Shown: piece after piece, positions 25,193 through 34,831 of the stretch
How positions within the stretch are numbered: position 1 is the first letter of the stretch
Layout of the letters: the number at the start of each line of letters is the position of its first letter
Assembly (NCBI RefSeq): GCF_020907275.1
Contig: NZ_JAJJWI010000020.1
Span: 1-64,000, forward strand
Origin: Pontibacter silvestris
GTDB taxonomy: Bacteria; Bacteroidota; Bacteroidia; Cytophagales; Hymenobacteraceae
Direction: 5' to 3'
DNA length: 64,000 nt
Program-made: the position numbers and the translations under genes
Notes under the pieces: model-generated
The model's input: the letters and a program-made list of their open reading frames with translations, nothing else
The model's database searches: none
Told to the model about the DNA's origin: nothing

Positions 25193-26845
25193 TTATCGTG
25201 AACTATTTTTATTTTTTGCTGATGGTTTCGCTTTGGCTTCCACCTTAGGTTTTACAGCTGTACTCTGCTTTTTAACTACTCGTGGAGCTATCGGCTGTAC
25301 TTTAGGAAGTGACTTAAGCGATACAATATCCTGTTTCTCTGGCCTTAACTCTGGCAGCCACTTAAAGTCCTCTAATTGTTTATCTTCTACTTTTAGCTCA
25401 TGCGGCGGCACAAAGGTAGCATCCGGGTTCATCAGGAACGAGATTCTGTGCAGTTTATTATCTGCAAACCGTAATACCATATCGCTGCAGATGGCTTTGT
25501 TGGCTCCTGTTAGCACAGAATCTCCCTCTAATGCAAAGTACAGGCTCTCTCCATTTCCGTTTACATTTACCCTGCTTATTTTCCCTTCCTTAAAAAAAGC
25601 TGTCATATCCCGGCCTTTTACCTGGTTATAATTCTTCAGAGAATCTTCAGAAGCAATAAAAGCGCTGCCGAACATGTACATTTTTTCAATAGTCTTATTG
25701 CGCATGTGCATGCGCACAGTATCAGAAACCATCTGTGTCTGTTCATTCCAAAGTACCGGCTTTATGTTCATGTGCATAACTGAGTCTGTACGGTTATAAC
25801 TCAGCGAGTCGCATTTGCCTTGCAAGTCAGACTTAAAAATCTTTACATTATTATAAGCGAACAGCATACTAGGCATGCCAGGCGCTTTTGACTCACGTGA
25901 AACAAGTGTATCTGCCGCCATGTACAGGGTATCGTTGTCCATGATTGTTTCCATCATCGGTTTACCATATACTTTGGATATACCACTGTCGCGCCAGTAA
26001 CGGCCCGTTTGCCCATATATGGTTACATCATCTTTAAGAGAACGTAACGATACATTTACTTCAGCATAGCCATAGCCTTTCTGTTCGTCATAGTACAGTT
26101 TATCTCCTCCCAAACGATACTCGGGTGTAAGAATATAGGCATTGCGCCCAAATCGGGATATCTTCTCCAGCGAGTTGTAAGTCCCCTCTTCTGCATAAAG
26201 ATCGCCTTGCTGCCCTTTGATAACAGTTGGCCCCTGGAAGTACACTACTTTCGTAAGAGTATTGTACTTCATGTTCTGCGCTGTAATATTATAGTCTTTC
26301 GTAGTAACTTTTACGTCTTGCTCGAAAGTAAACATTTTGGTTTGTGTTTCATAAACTCCCTTACGGCTCTGCAGGCGATTCTCAGGGTCTACAATAGTAC
26401 CTCCCTCAGTGTAATAAGCCGTTTTGGTATTGAGATCATAATCTAAAGACGGCGTAGTAAGTGTCATTCGTGGGTCTTTCATTACTACATTACCAGTCAT
26501 GGTAGCTGTGCGTGTGGCACCATCATAAAGCGCATGGTCGCCGGTCATTGTTACCGTGTCAGCTTGTACTATGCGTACTTTACCAAAGGCTTCCAGCAGT
26601 TCGCTGTCACGGTACTGGTAAACCGAATCGGCATACAGAAAACCATCTTTCTGCTTAAAAGACACATTCCCGATCAGCTTATCAGCTTTCTGGCCGTTAA
26701 AAGTGGTACCTCCAATCAGTTCATCGGCACCAAGCAGTTCTACTCTGCCTGATTGCGCCTGCCCCTGCTTTGGCTGCTGCTGCCCGAAAACCGAAAGCGA
26801 AAGCAGGGTAAAGACAAGAGAATACAGTAGCTTTGTAATCTTCAT
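25193..26845 (-). CDS. OstA/LptA-like outer membrane biogenesis protein
   Basis: 550 residues. Signal peptide (residues 1-21, FGQQ cleavage region). The body (about 35-480) is a long run of beta-rich OstA/LptA-like strands with repeats such as LFADSVYQYRD, DHALYDGATRTATMTG and RKGVYETQTK, which in LptA/LptD form a beta-jellyroll bridge for lipopolysaccharide. The C-terminus is a Lys/Ala/Pro-rich basic tail (about 515-550). It probably acts in LPS transport across the periplasm. Divergent from tilS across a 53-bp gap. Confidence 0.87.
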   Translation of the reverse strand: MKITKLLYSLVFTLLSLSVFGQQQPKQGQAQSGRVELLGADELIGGTTFNGQKADKLIGNVSFKQKDGFLYADSVYQYRDSELLEAFGKVRIVQADTVTMTGDHALYDGATRTATMTGNVVMKDPRMTLTTPSLDYDLNTKTAYYTEGGTIVDPENRLQSRKGVYETQTKMFTFEQDVKVTTKDYNITAQNMKYNTLTKVVYFQGPTVIKGQQGDLYAEEGTYNSLEKISRFGRNAYILTPEYRLGGDKLYYDEQKGYGYAEVNVSLRSLKDDVTIYGQTGRYWRDSGISKVYGKPMMETIMDNDTLYMAADTLVSRESKAPGMPSMLFAYNNVKIFKSDLQGKCDSLSYNRTDSVMHMNIKPVLWNEQTQMVSDTVRMHMRNKTIEKMYMFGSAFIASEDSLKNYNQVKGRDMTAFFKEGKISRVNVNGNGESLYFALEGDSVLTGANKAICSDMVLRFADNKLHRISFLMNPDATFVPPHELKVEDKQLEDFKWLPELRPEKQDIVSLKSLPKVQPIAPRVVKKQSTAVKPKVEAKAKPSAKNKNSSR

Positions 26846-26865
26846 TTATATAGATAAATCGTAGT

Positions 26866-26873
26866 CAAAATTA
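26866..26873 (-). promoter_or_regulatory. Bacteroidota -7 promoter box upstream of the OstA-like gene
   Basis: Minus-strand TAATTTTG, 20 nt before the start codon, in the divergent ostA-like/tilS gap. Confidence 0.5.
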
Positions 26874-26898
26874 GAAAAAAAATACCAGCTGCTATTTT

Positions 26899-28227
26899 AT
26901 GCTTCAGAAAGTTTCAAGTTTTATTCAACTGCACCAGCTTTGCTTGCCAGACACCAAAATTTTAGCGGCTGTGAGCGGCGGCATAGACTCTGTGGTTCTA
27001 TGCGAAGTGTTGCACCAGCTCAAGTACAACTTTGCCATTGCTCACTGCAACTTCGGCTTGCGCGCCGAAGATGCCGAGGCCGATCAGTTATTTGTCAAAA
27101 AGCTAGCCAAACAATACGATGTGCCCTTCTTTACCGAAAATTTCAATACCCGCACATTTGCTGAACAGGAGAAACTATCGATACAGATGGCAGCCCGCAC
27201 GTTGCGTTACCATTGGTTTGAACAAGTGCGCCGGCAGGAAGGCTACGATTACATAGCTACAGCCCACCATAGCAACGACACCTCCGAAACCATATTGCTC
27301 AACCTGACCAAAGGTACAGGCATTGCCGGCTTACATGGTATTCCGCCGAAGAACGGCCATATCATCCGTCCTATGCTGTCTGTTAGCAAAGACGACATCT
27401 ACGACTTTGTAACAAGCAACCGCCTGGCGTGGCGCGAAGACAGCTCTAACGAAACCACCAAATATCAGCGTAACAAAATAAGACACAATGTAATTCCAGT
27501 TTTGAAAGAGATAAACCCAAACCTGGAAGAAACAATACAGCAGACGGCAGAGCGGGTAAGCCAAGCCGAGTCCATAGTGGCGGCTTACATCTCTCAGCTA
27601 GGGCAGCAGGCTGTGCGGGAAAAAGACAGTACTATTTATGTAGACCTACAGCCTTTACATAAAGCCACTGGACTGCCTGTAGTACTATATGAGCTGCTGC
27701 GCCCTTACAATTTCAGTTATGCAGTAGTGCTGGAGCTGACAGAGGCGCTTGGTGGCCTTTCCGGAAAGCAGTTCGACTCACCTACCCACACCCTTGTAAA
27801 GGACAGGGAGCAACTGGTAGTTACTTCTAAAAACCTGAATAGCTTTGGCAGCATCTTAATAAACGAAGGACAGGCGGAGGCAGAGGCTGACAACCTGCAT
27901 TTTACCCTCCGCTGGATTGATGCTGATAAGTATAAATTAAACACCAAGCCTAGTGTAGCTGCCCTTGACGCTGATCAGTTAAAATTCCCTTTAAAGCTCC
28001 GGGCATGGCAGGAAGGTGACTGGTTTGTGCCGTTAGGCATGAACGGCAAGAAAAAATTAAGTGATTTCCTGATTGACAAGAAGATACCCACTAACCTTAA
28101 GCAGCAAACTATGGTATTAGTTTCTGACCAGTCTATTGCCTGGATAGTTGGTCAGCGCCTTGATAACAGGTTTAAGGTAACAGATAAAACGCAACGGGTA
28201 GTAGAGATAACGCAAATTAAGCGTTAA
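26899..28227 (+). CDS. tilS: tRNA(Ile)-lysidine synthase
   Basis: 442 residues. N-terminal PP-loop ATPase with SGGIDS at residues 26-31 and the AHCNFGLR segment. The TilS-specific TAHHSNDTSETILLNL and the RHNVIPVLKEINPN region follow. The C-terminal domain (about 350-442) recognises tRNA. It converts C34 of the AUA-decoding tRNA-Ile to lysidine, an essential modification. Rightward, divergent from the OstA-like gene; about 235 bp follow before mqo. Confidence 0.95.
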   Translation: MLQKVSSFIQLHQLCLPDTKILAAVSGGIDSVVLCEVLHQLKYNFAIAHCNFGLRAEDAEADQLFVKKLAKQYDVPFFTENFNTRTFAEQEKLSIQMAARTLRYHWFEQVRRQEGYDYIATAHHSNDTSETILLNLTKGTGIAGLHGIPPKNGHIIRPMLSVSKDDIYDFVTSNRLAWREDSSNETTKYQRNKIRHNVIPVLKEINPNLEETIQQTAERVSQAESIVAAYISQLGQQAVREKDSTIYVDLQPLHKATGLPVVLYELLRPYNFSYAVVLELTEALGGLSGKQFDSPTHTLVKDREQLVVTSKNLNSFGSILINEGQAEAEADNLHFTLRWIDADKYKLNTKPSVAALDADQLKFPLKLRAWQEGDWFVPLGMNGKKKLSDFLIDKKIPTNLKQQTMVLVSDQSIAWIVGQRLDNRFKVTDKTQRVVEITQIKR

Positions 28228-28405
28228 ACAAAATTAAATCTTACTGGTTAAAATAATTTTGATTATAACAGGCATATTTTGCAGTTTCACCTCGTTAGCA
28301 AGAACACCTGTAACATACATGCAGCTTTTAACAGCAGTGCTTACTTAAAATAGTATGCATAAAGAATAACAGGTCGTGTTACAAGATATTTTTAGATTTT
28401 CAACG

Positions 28406-28413
28406 TACCTTTG
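28406..28413 (+). promoter_or_regulatory. Bacteroidota -7 promoter box upstream of mqo
   Basis: TACCTTTG, an exact TAnnTTTG match 49 nt before the mqo ATG. Confidence 0.5.
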
Positions 28414-28462
28414 TAAGTATAGTAAATATTATAAATTGCAGGGAAAATTCTTTAGAAAATAG

Positions 28463-29980
28463 ATGATTACAAGCGATAATTCTTTAAAAACAGATCCTGA
28501 TGTAGTTTTGATTGGTGCTGGTATAATGAGTGCTACGCTTGGGGTGTTGCTTAAAGAGCTGCAGCCTGAGTTAACAATAGAAATTTTTGAAAGGCTTGAT
28601 GAGGCAGCAGCTGAAAGTTCCGATGCATGGAATAACGCAGGAACAGGACACTCCGCATTCTGCGAGCTGAACTACACTCCAGAGCTACCTGATGGCTCTA
28701 TTGATGTATCCAAAGCTGTTAAGATTGCGGAGTCTTTTGAAATTTCGAGGCAGTTCTGGGCTTTCCTTGTACAGCACAACTTACTTAGATCGCCTCACTT
28801 TATCAATAGCATCCCGCACATGAGCTTTGTATGGGGAGCCGACAATGTAACATATCTGAAAAAACGACATGCAGCGCTCACAAAATACAATCTCTTTAAA
28901 GGGATGCAGTATTCTGAAGATCCACAGCAGCTGACGAAATGGATGCCACTTATTATGCAGGGGCGCGATAAATCAGAAAAGCTAGCTGCTACACGCATGG
29001 AAATTGGCACAGATGTAAACTTTGGAGCCCTGACCCGTGACTCTTTTCATCACCTACAGGCCATGAGCGATGTAAATCTGCATTTCGGGCATGAGGTATA
29101 TAAGCTTCGCCAGGATGCTGCTGGCTATTGGCATGTAAAAATAAAAGACCTTAAAAGCGGCCAGAAGAAAAAAGTAAAGGCGAAGTTCGTTTTTATTGGT
29201 GCTGGCGGAGGTTCATTGCCTTTACTGATTAAATCCGGCATACCGGAAGGGAAGGGCTTTGGAGGCTTTCCGGTAAGTGGGCAGTGGCTAAAATGCACCA
29301 ATGAGGAGGTTATTAAGCAGCACCAGGCGAAAGTATATGGTAAGGCAGCAGTAGGATCGCCTCCCATGTCTGTACCGCACCTTGATACTAGAATGATCAA
29401 TGGCAAGAGAGAACTTCTGTTTGGGCCCTATGCAGGCTTTTCAACCAAGTTCCTGAAACAAGGTTCTTTCCTGGACCTGCCGCGCTCTATAAAGCTGACT
29501 AACCTTCGCCCGATGATGGCAGCAGGCATCAAGAATATCCCTCTTACCCGTTACCTTATCGACCAGGTGCGCCAGTCTCCTAAAGACCGTCTGGAGGCGC
29601 TTAAAGATTATTATCCCAATGCCAGAATGGAAGACTGGGAACTGGAGGTAGCAGGCCAGCGTGTGCAGGTGATAAAGAATGACCCTGTACGTGGCGGAGT
29701 GCTTGAGTTTGGAACAGAAGTTGTCAGCTCAGCCGATGGCTCTATTGCAGCCTTACTCGGTGCCTCGCCAGGAGCCTCTACCGCTGTTTCTATCATGCTA
29801 AGCCTCTTGGAGCGCTGCTTTAAGGATAAAATAAAAACAGAAGAATGGCAGACCAAAATAAAGAAGATGATTCCATCTTTTGGTCAATCATTAGCCGAGA
29901 ACCAGCAGTTGTGCGACCAGGTAAGAGCCTGGACCAATGATGTGCTTTCGCTTAAAAGTGCCGAACAGACACAGCCATAA
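28463..29980 (+). CDS. mqo: Malate:quinone oxidoreductase
   Basis: 505 residues, the normal size. FAD-binding GxGxxx pattern near the N-terminus (VLIGAGIMSATLGVLL) and Mqo-specific stretches WNNAGTGHSAFCELNYTP, FIGAGGGSLPLL and PVRGGVLEFGTEVV. It is a peripheral membrane flavoenzyme that oxidises malate to oxaloacetate and passes electrons to quinone. It sits 111 bp upstream of mdh, which catalyses the NAD-linked counterpart. A TAnnTTTG box lies upstream. Confidence 0.95.
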   Translation: MITSDNSLKTDPDVVLIGAGIMSATLGVLLKELQPELTIEIFERLDEAAAESSDAWNNAGTGHSAFCELNYTPELPDGSIDVSKAVKIAESFEISRQFWAFLVQHNLLRSPHFINSIPHMSFVWGADNVTYLKKRHAALTKYNLFKGMQYSEDPQQLTKWMPLIMQGRDKSEKLAATRMEIGTDVNFGALTRDSFHHLQAMSDVNLHFGHEVYKLRQDAAGYWHVKIKDLKSGQKKKVKAKFVFIGAGGGSLPLLIKSGIPEGKGFGGFPVSGQWLKCTNEEVIKQHQAKVYGKAAVGSPPMSVPHLDTRMINGKRELLFGPYAGFSTKFLKQGSFLDLPRSIKLTNLRPMMAAGIKNIPLTRYLIDQVRQSPKDRLEALKDYYPNARMEDWELEVAGQRVQVIKNDPVRGGVLEFGTEVVSSADGSIAALLGASPGASTAVSIMLSLLERCFKDKIKTEEWQTKIKKMIPSFGQSLAENQQLCDQVRAWTNDVLSLKSAEQTQP

Positions 29981-30091
29981 TAATTATGCCTGCCAAACAG
30001 GAAATAAGTGCTTGCGGTAATAAGGAACAGCTTATGCCGTTTTTACCGTAGTTAACAGAGTTTAGAACCATATATATAATTATATCCGACA

Positions 30092-31030
30092 ATGAAAGTA
30101 ACTGTAGTTGGAGCAGGTAATGTTGGCGCAACGTGTGCCGATGTGCTTGCTTACCGCGAAATCGCGAACGAAATAGTACTAGTGGATATTAAAGAGGGTT
30201 TTGCTGAAGGCAAAGCACTTGATATCTGGCAGAAATCGCCTATCAACCTTTACGATTCACGCACTGTTGGTGTAACGAACGATTATAGCCGAACTGCCGG
30301 TTCTGATGTGGTAGTAATTACATCAGGCCTTCCGAGAAAGCCTGGCATGTCCCGCGATGATCTTATTTCTACCAATGCAGGTATTGTAAAGTCAGTTACT
30401 GAAAATGTTGTAAAACATTCTCCTGATGCCATCATTATTGTGGTTTCCAATCCACTGGATGTGATGACATATGCTGCACATATCACCTCTAAATTACCTC
30501 GTGCACGTGTAATGGGTATGGCAGGCATTTTAGACACTGCCCGCTACAGAGCTTTCTTAGCAGAAGAACTAAATGTTTCTCCTAAAGATATACAGGCGGT
30601 ACTAATGGGCGGACACGGTGACACCATGGTGCCGCTTCCGCGCTATACCACAGTTGGTGGTATTCCTGTAACTGAGCTTATTGCTGAAGATAAATTAAAT
30701 GCCATTATTGAGCGTACAAAGAACGGCGGGGGGGAGCTTGTGAAACTAATGGGCACTTCTGCATGGTATGCTCCGGGTTCAGCAGCTGCGCAAATGGTAG
30801 AGGCTATAGTGAAAGATCAGCGCCGTGTGTTCCCGGTTTGTGTTAAACTGGAGGGCGAATATGGTATTGATGGTGTTTACCTTGGCGTTCCTGTTATTCT
30901 TGGCAAAAATGGCATTGAGAAAGTGTTAGAGCTACAACTGAACGAAGAAGAAAAGCAGCTTCTGGAAGTTTCCCGCGGTCATGTTAAAGATGTGATGGAG
31001 GTACTGGATAAAATAAATGCCACTGCATAA
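30092..31030 (+). CDS. mdh: Malate dehydrogenase (NAD), LDH-like type
   Basis: 312 residues. GAGNVGAT dinucleotide motif near residue 7 and Asp32 after the second strand selects NAD. Substrate loop Arg residues lie around 82-88 (PRKPGMSRDD), and the catalytic His175 sits in MGGHGDTMVPL. It interconverts malate and oxaloacetate in the TCA cycle. Same strand as mqo with no terminator between them that I can see, so the two may be co-expressed. Ends at a 29-bp inverted-repeat terminator. Confidence 0.96.
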   Translation: MKVTVVGAGNVGATCADVLAYREIANEIVLVDIKEGFAEGKALDIWQKSPINLYDSRTVGVTNDYSRTAGSDVVVITSGLPRKPGMSRDDLISTNAGIVKSVTENVVKHSPDAIIIVVSNPLDVMTYAAHITSKLPRARVMGMAGILDTARYRAFLAEELNVSPKDIQAVLMGGHGDTMVPLPRYTTVGGIPVTELIAEDKLNAIIERTKNGGGELVKLMGTSAWYAPGSAAAQMVEAIVKDQRRVFPVCVKLEGEYGIDGVYLGVPVILGKNGIEKVLELQLNEEEKQLLEVSRGHVKDVMEVLDKINATA

Positions 31031-31044
31031 CCTGCAAAGCTTCT

Positions 31045-31104
31045 TTACTTTAAAAACAGCAAAGGCGCTACTTCTAAGTAGCGCCTTTGCTGTTTTTAAA
31101 GTAA
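31045..31104. terminator. Long bidirectional terminator between mdh and the rhomboid gene
   Basis: A 29-bp perfect inverted repeat around a 2-nt centre, between convergent stops at 31030 (+) and 31114 (-); the longest of its kind in the window. Confidence 0.92.
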
Positions 31105-31113
31105 TACTTAGAG

Positions 31114-32034
31114 CTAATCTTTCTGGCTTGCCTGAAATAGCTTCTGCTTCTCTTCTTTAGACAAACTCTCATAACCTGAGCTTGATATCTTATCCAGAAT
31201 ACGATCTATCTCATGCTGGCTTGGTTTACCAGGATAACTAGCTGCTGCTGCACTGGAGGTGCCATTTGTACTACGACGGCTGAAGCCTCCACCACCACGG
31301 TGTGTCACTTTTAGCTTAGGCTTTCTTTTTAACAGGTTACCAAAGAAGCCGAAAGTAGCATGTATCGGACGGCCCATATCGCTTCCACGTTGTAGCTGTT
31401 TTATAAACACCCAGCCTATCAGTGCACCTCCTAGGTGAGCAATGTTACCACCGGCATTATCTCCTACAGCCCCAGACATAGAAAGTATGACAAGGAACAG
31501 AGCGATATATTTAATTTTTACAGGCCCGATCAGGATTAGGCTAAAGGTAAAGTTTGGCAACAATGTAGCTGCTGCCACTACTATAGCCAGCACACAGGCC
31601 GAAGCCCCGATCATAGATGCTCCTAAAGCTCTGTCGGCAAAGTAAGGAATGAAGTTAAAAAATAGAACAAACAGTACTCCACCAGCCAAACCTCCGAGTA
31701 TGTACAGGCTCAATAAACGCTTATCTCCTAAGTATTCCCTTATTAACTGCCCAAACCAGTACAGGTTAAGCATATTGAAGAGAATATGGAGGAAGCCTTC
31801 ATGTGTGAAGAAATACGTTATCAGTGTCCACGGCCTTACTAACAGAGATGCCGGATACGAAGGTAACGCAATGTAGGACATCAGCAGGTTATACAGATGC
31901 GGACCTACAGTAAGGGTAAGAACAAGCCGGGCTACAATAAGCACCACAAAAACGACAACGTTTATAAGAATGAGCTGCTTTAGGGTGTTATTCGGCTGTC
32001 GAAAAGTATCTTTTATGTCTTCTATAATGCTCAT
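31114..32034 (-). CDS. Rhomboid-family intramembrane serine protease (second of pair)
   Basis: 306 residues. Six transmembrane segments lie within residues 18-215. Catalytic Ser145 sits in GASAC and His200 in NIAHLGGALIGW; the oxyanion-supporting Asn is in FLHILFNMLN. The C-terminal 80 residues are a soluble basic tail with an SRRSTNGTSS linker and a short helix-turn domain (HEIDRILDKISSSGYESL). It cleaves transmembrane substrates within the inner membrane. It starts 6 bp after its partner's stop; both follow mutL. Confidence 0.9.
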   Translation of the reverse strand: MSIIEDIKDTFRQPNNTLKQLILINVVVFVVLIVARLVLTLTVGPHLYNLLMSYIALPSYPASLLVRPWTLITYFFTHEGFLHILFNMLNLYWFGQLIREYLGDKRLLSLYILGGLAGGVLFVLFFNFIPYFADRALGASMIGASACVLAIVVAAATLLPNFTFSLILIGPVKIKYIALFLVILSMSGAVGDNAGGNIAHLGGALIGWVFIKQLQRGSDMGRPIHATFGFFGNLLKRKPKLKVTHRGGGGFSRRSTNGTSSAAAASYPGKPSQHEIDRILDKISSSGYESLSKEEKQKLFQASQKD

Positions 32035-32040
32035 GGACGA

Positions 32041-32817
32041 TTAATAGTCTTGGTAGTCACTTCGTTGCCACATTCTCACTAATATATACGCAAACAGCAT
32101 TCCGCCGAGGTGGGCAAAATGTGCCACATTGTCGCCCGGCACACGGTTAAAGCCAGCATACAACTCGTAGGCTCCGTACAACAATACAAAATATTTAGCT
32201 TTAATTGGTATTGGCAAAAATAGCAAAAACAGCTCCAGATTCGGAAACAGCAACCCAAAAGCCATCAGAATAGCAAATATTGCACCAGAGGCTCCAACTA
32301 AGGGGCTATTATAGATACGGGTAAACATATTTGACACCACTTCTTTAGTGCCTTCAATATATTCGGGGTTGTCGGGTTCACGCTGAAAAGCTATAGCTAT
32401 TTCTCTGCCAGCTCCAGTGCCCACATGTTCATCCATATAGTTATTGAAGGCCACAGGCGAAGGGCTTTCAATATACTGGACGGTGTCCTCTTTCAGCTGA
32501 TTCAGCTCGTACGCACGCACCCCCAGGTACAACAGGCTCGCTCCTAACCCTGTAATAAGGTAAAATGTCAAAAACCGCTGTGCCCCCCAATAACGCTCCA
32601 GCATTGGGCCAAATATAAACAAGCTGAACATGTTGCTAAACAAATGTCCCCAGCTACCGTGCATAAACATGTGTGTAAATAGCTGCACAGGCCTGAAATA
32701 CTCGGAACCAAAATAATACAGTGCAAAGTCTGCCGAATTAAATAGCTTATCCTGAAGTATAAATACGACCACATTGATGATCAGGATGTTCCTAACCATA
32801 GGGGTGATATTGAACAT
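32041..32817 (-). CDS. Rhomboid-family intramembrane serine protease (first of pair)
   Basis: 258 residues. Catalytic Ser177 in VGASGA and His236 in HFAHLGGMLF; GHLFSNMFSLFIFG carries the loop residues. An insertion of about 60 residues (107-168) with a predicted soluble, acidic character separates two membrane helices, larger than in its neighbour. Probably co-transcribed with the second rhomboid gene, 6 bp downstream. Substrates unknown. Confidence 0.9.
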   Translation of the reverse strand: MFNITPMVRNILIINVVVFILQDKLFNSADFALYYFGSEYFRPVQLFTHMFMHGSWGHLFSNMFSLFIFGPMLERYWGAQRFLTFYLITGLGASLLYLGVRAYELNQLKEDTVQYIESPSPVAFNNYMDEHVGTGAGREIAIAFQREPDNPEYIEGTKEVVSNMFTRIYNSPLVGASGAIFAILMAFGLLFPNLELFLLFLPIPIKAKYFVLLYGAYELYAGFNRVPGDNVAHFAHLGGMLFAYILVRMWQRSDYQDY

Positions 32818-32962
32818 AGTGTATATTTTTTAGCTTAAGTATCAGACTTTTCATTTTATCATAATTTAGCAGCATCTTCCCCCTTAGCTGTTGTAGCAAG
32901 ATGCCAGTAGTTGTATGGAGATAAAAAGCTTTGTCTAACAGTTAAATACTTGTATTTTAAAA

Positions 32963-34831
32963 TCAGCCTTTAAGGAAAAGCTCATGCAGCTGGCCAAGCT
33001 CCATTATCACTAGTGTTTTTTGTCCACCTGGTGTATAGTTCGGTACCTGGCAGGCAAACAGCTTATCTACGAGAGAATTCATCTCAAGGTCAGACATACG
33101 CGACTGTAATCTGGATGCCAGTCGCTTTGCCATAGCACGGGCCAGGTTCTCTCTCTTATCCAGTTTCAGATTAGCTGCATTGTTTTTATACTGCTCAATC
33201 AGTTCCTCTAGCAGCTCTTTTTCGTTAGCAGCGTGTATGTCAGCTGGTATGCCATTCAGAATAATGGTATTGCCACCAAAATCCTCAAACAGAAAACCCA
33301 TATCTTTAAACTCTGCTGCCAGTTCTTTTATAAGTGTGGCATCGGCCGTAGACAACTCCACAGTCTGCGGAAAAAGCAATGCCTGTGAAGTAACGCTTTT
33401 CTTCTGTAGGGAGCTCATGTACTTTTCATAGAGTATCCGCTCCTGTGCTGCCTGCTGGTCCACAATCATAATCCCGGACTTTACCTGCACCAGCAGGTAC
33501 TTCTGATGCACCTGTAAAGTTTTGCTGGAAGTAACAGAGTTGTCGGAAAAAGCATCATCCAGAAAACTCATGGTAGACGAGGCCGAGGTTATTCGCTCTT
33601 CCTGCACCGGTGGTTCCTGCTTAAGAGGTTCATACAGCTGTTCCCAGCCTTTTGAGGTAGCACGCCTGCTTCCCGTATTTCCAGAAGAAGCAGGAGGGGT
33701 AAACCCGGGGAAGGAGCTATTTCCTTTACTTTCTTTGTCGCGGTCGGTATCAAACTCGTTAAAGAAGTTATTATCCTGTATTCTGATAGGCTGCAAGGGC
33801 GCAAAATTCACGTCGCTTTCAAAGTCCAGAGATGGCGCAATGCTATGGGCACCTAAAGCTTTCTTTGCAGCGGCATGTACAATAGCATACACCGTCTTCT
33901 CATCCTCAAACTTAATTTCGGTTTTAGTCGGATGTACGTTTATATCAATCCGATCCGGCTCTATATCAATAAAGAGCACATAAAACGGATAGTTGTCTTT
34001 CGGAAGCAGCCCCTCAAAGGCTGTCATCACGGCATGGTTCAGGTAACCGCTTTTTACGAAACGGTTATTTACAAAAAAGAACTGCTCACCACGGGTCTTC
34101 TTGGCAAACTCAGGCTTTCCGATGTACCCATGCACATTCAGGAAAGGTGTTTCTTCTTCGCAAAGGGCAAGTTGCCCCTTATAATTTGATCCAAAAATAC
34201 TAACAACGCGCTGGCTCAGCTTTGCAACCGGTAGGTTAAACACTTCCACATCATTGTGATATAGCGAAAATGCTACCTCGGGGTAAGCAAGCGCTACCCG
34301 TTGAAATTCATCCAGTATATGCCGCATCTCCACTGCATTCGTCTTCAGGAAATTACGACGGGCAGGCACGTTAAAGAAAAGATTTTTAACAGCTATAGAA
34401 GTACCCTCTGGAACTACTACAGGCTCATGCAAGGTAATAGCTGAGCCTTCCACAATAAGATGCGTTCCTATTTCAGTATGCTGAGGCTTTGTCTTAAGCT
34501 CTACCTGTGCTACGGCAGCAATAGAAGCCATAGCCTCTCCCCTAAAACCCATTGTTTTGATGCGGAAGAGGTCTTCGGTCGTACTGATTTTAGAAGTGGC
34601 GTGGCGCTCAAAGCACATGCGCGCATCTGTATCCGACATACCCACGCCATTATCTACCACCTGTACCAACTGCTTACCTGCTTCTTTCACAATCAGTTGA
34701 ATGCTGGTAGCCTGGGCATCAATGGCATTTTCCAGCAACTCTTTCACCACCGAGGCAGGGCGCTGTACCACCTCTCCGGCAGCTATCTGATTGGCAAGAT
34801 AGTCAGGCAATAAATGTATGATGTCGGGCAT
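32963..34831 (-). CDS. mutL: DNA mismatch repair protein MutL
   Basis: 622 residues. The N-terminal GHKL ATPase is complete: ENAIDAQAT, DNGVGM and GFRGEAMASI. A long variable linker (about 345-430) is Ser/Pro-rich. The C-terminal dimerisation domain carries DQQAAQERILYE at Asp458, a variant of the endonuclease motif DQHAxxExxxxE with His replaced by Gln, and a C-terminal YTPGGQK where endonucleolytic MutL has CPHGRP. It couples MutS mismatch detection to strand removal. It heads the leftward mutL-rhomboid-rhomboid run. Confidence 0.94.
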   Translation of the reverse strand: MPDIIHLLPDYLANQIAAGEVVQRPASVVKELLENAIDAQATSIQLIVKEAGKQLVQVVDNGVGMSDTDARMCFERHATSKISTTEDLFRIKTMGFRGEAMASIAAVAQVELKTKPQHTEIGTHLIVEGSAITLHEPVVVPEGTSIAVKNLFFNVPARRNFLKTNAVEMRHILDEFQRVALAYPEVAFSLYHNDVEVFNLPVAKLSQRVVSIFGSNYKGQLALCEEETPFLNVHGYIGKPEFAKKTRGEQFFFVNNRFVKSGYLNHAVMTAFEGLLPKDNYPFYVLFIDIEPDRIDINVHPTKTEIKFEDEKTVYAIVHAAAKKALGAHSIAPSLDFESDVNFAPLQPIRIQDNNFFNEFDTDRDKESKGNSSFPGFTPPASSGNTGSRRATSKGWEQLYEPLKQEPPVQEERITSASSTMSFLDDAFSDNSVTSSKTLQVHQKYLLVQVKSGIMIVDQQAAQERILYEKYMSSLQKKSVTSQALLFPQTVELSTADATLIKELAAEFKDMGFLFEDFGGNTIILNGIPADIHAANEKELLEELIEQYKNNAANLKLDKRENLARAMAKRLASRLQSRMSDLEMNSLVDKLFACQVPNYTPGGQKTLVIMELGQLHELFLKG

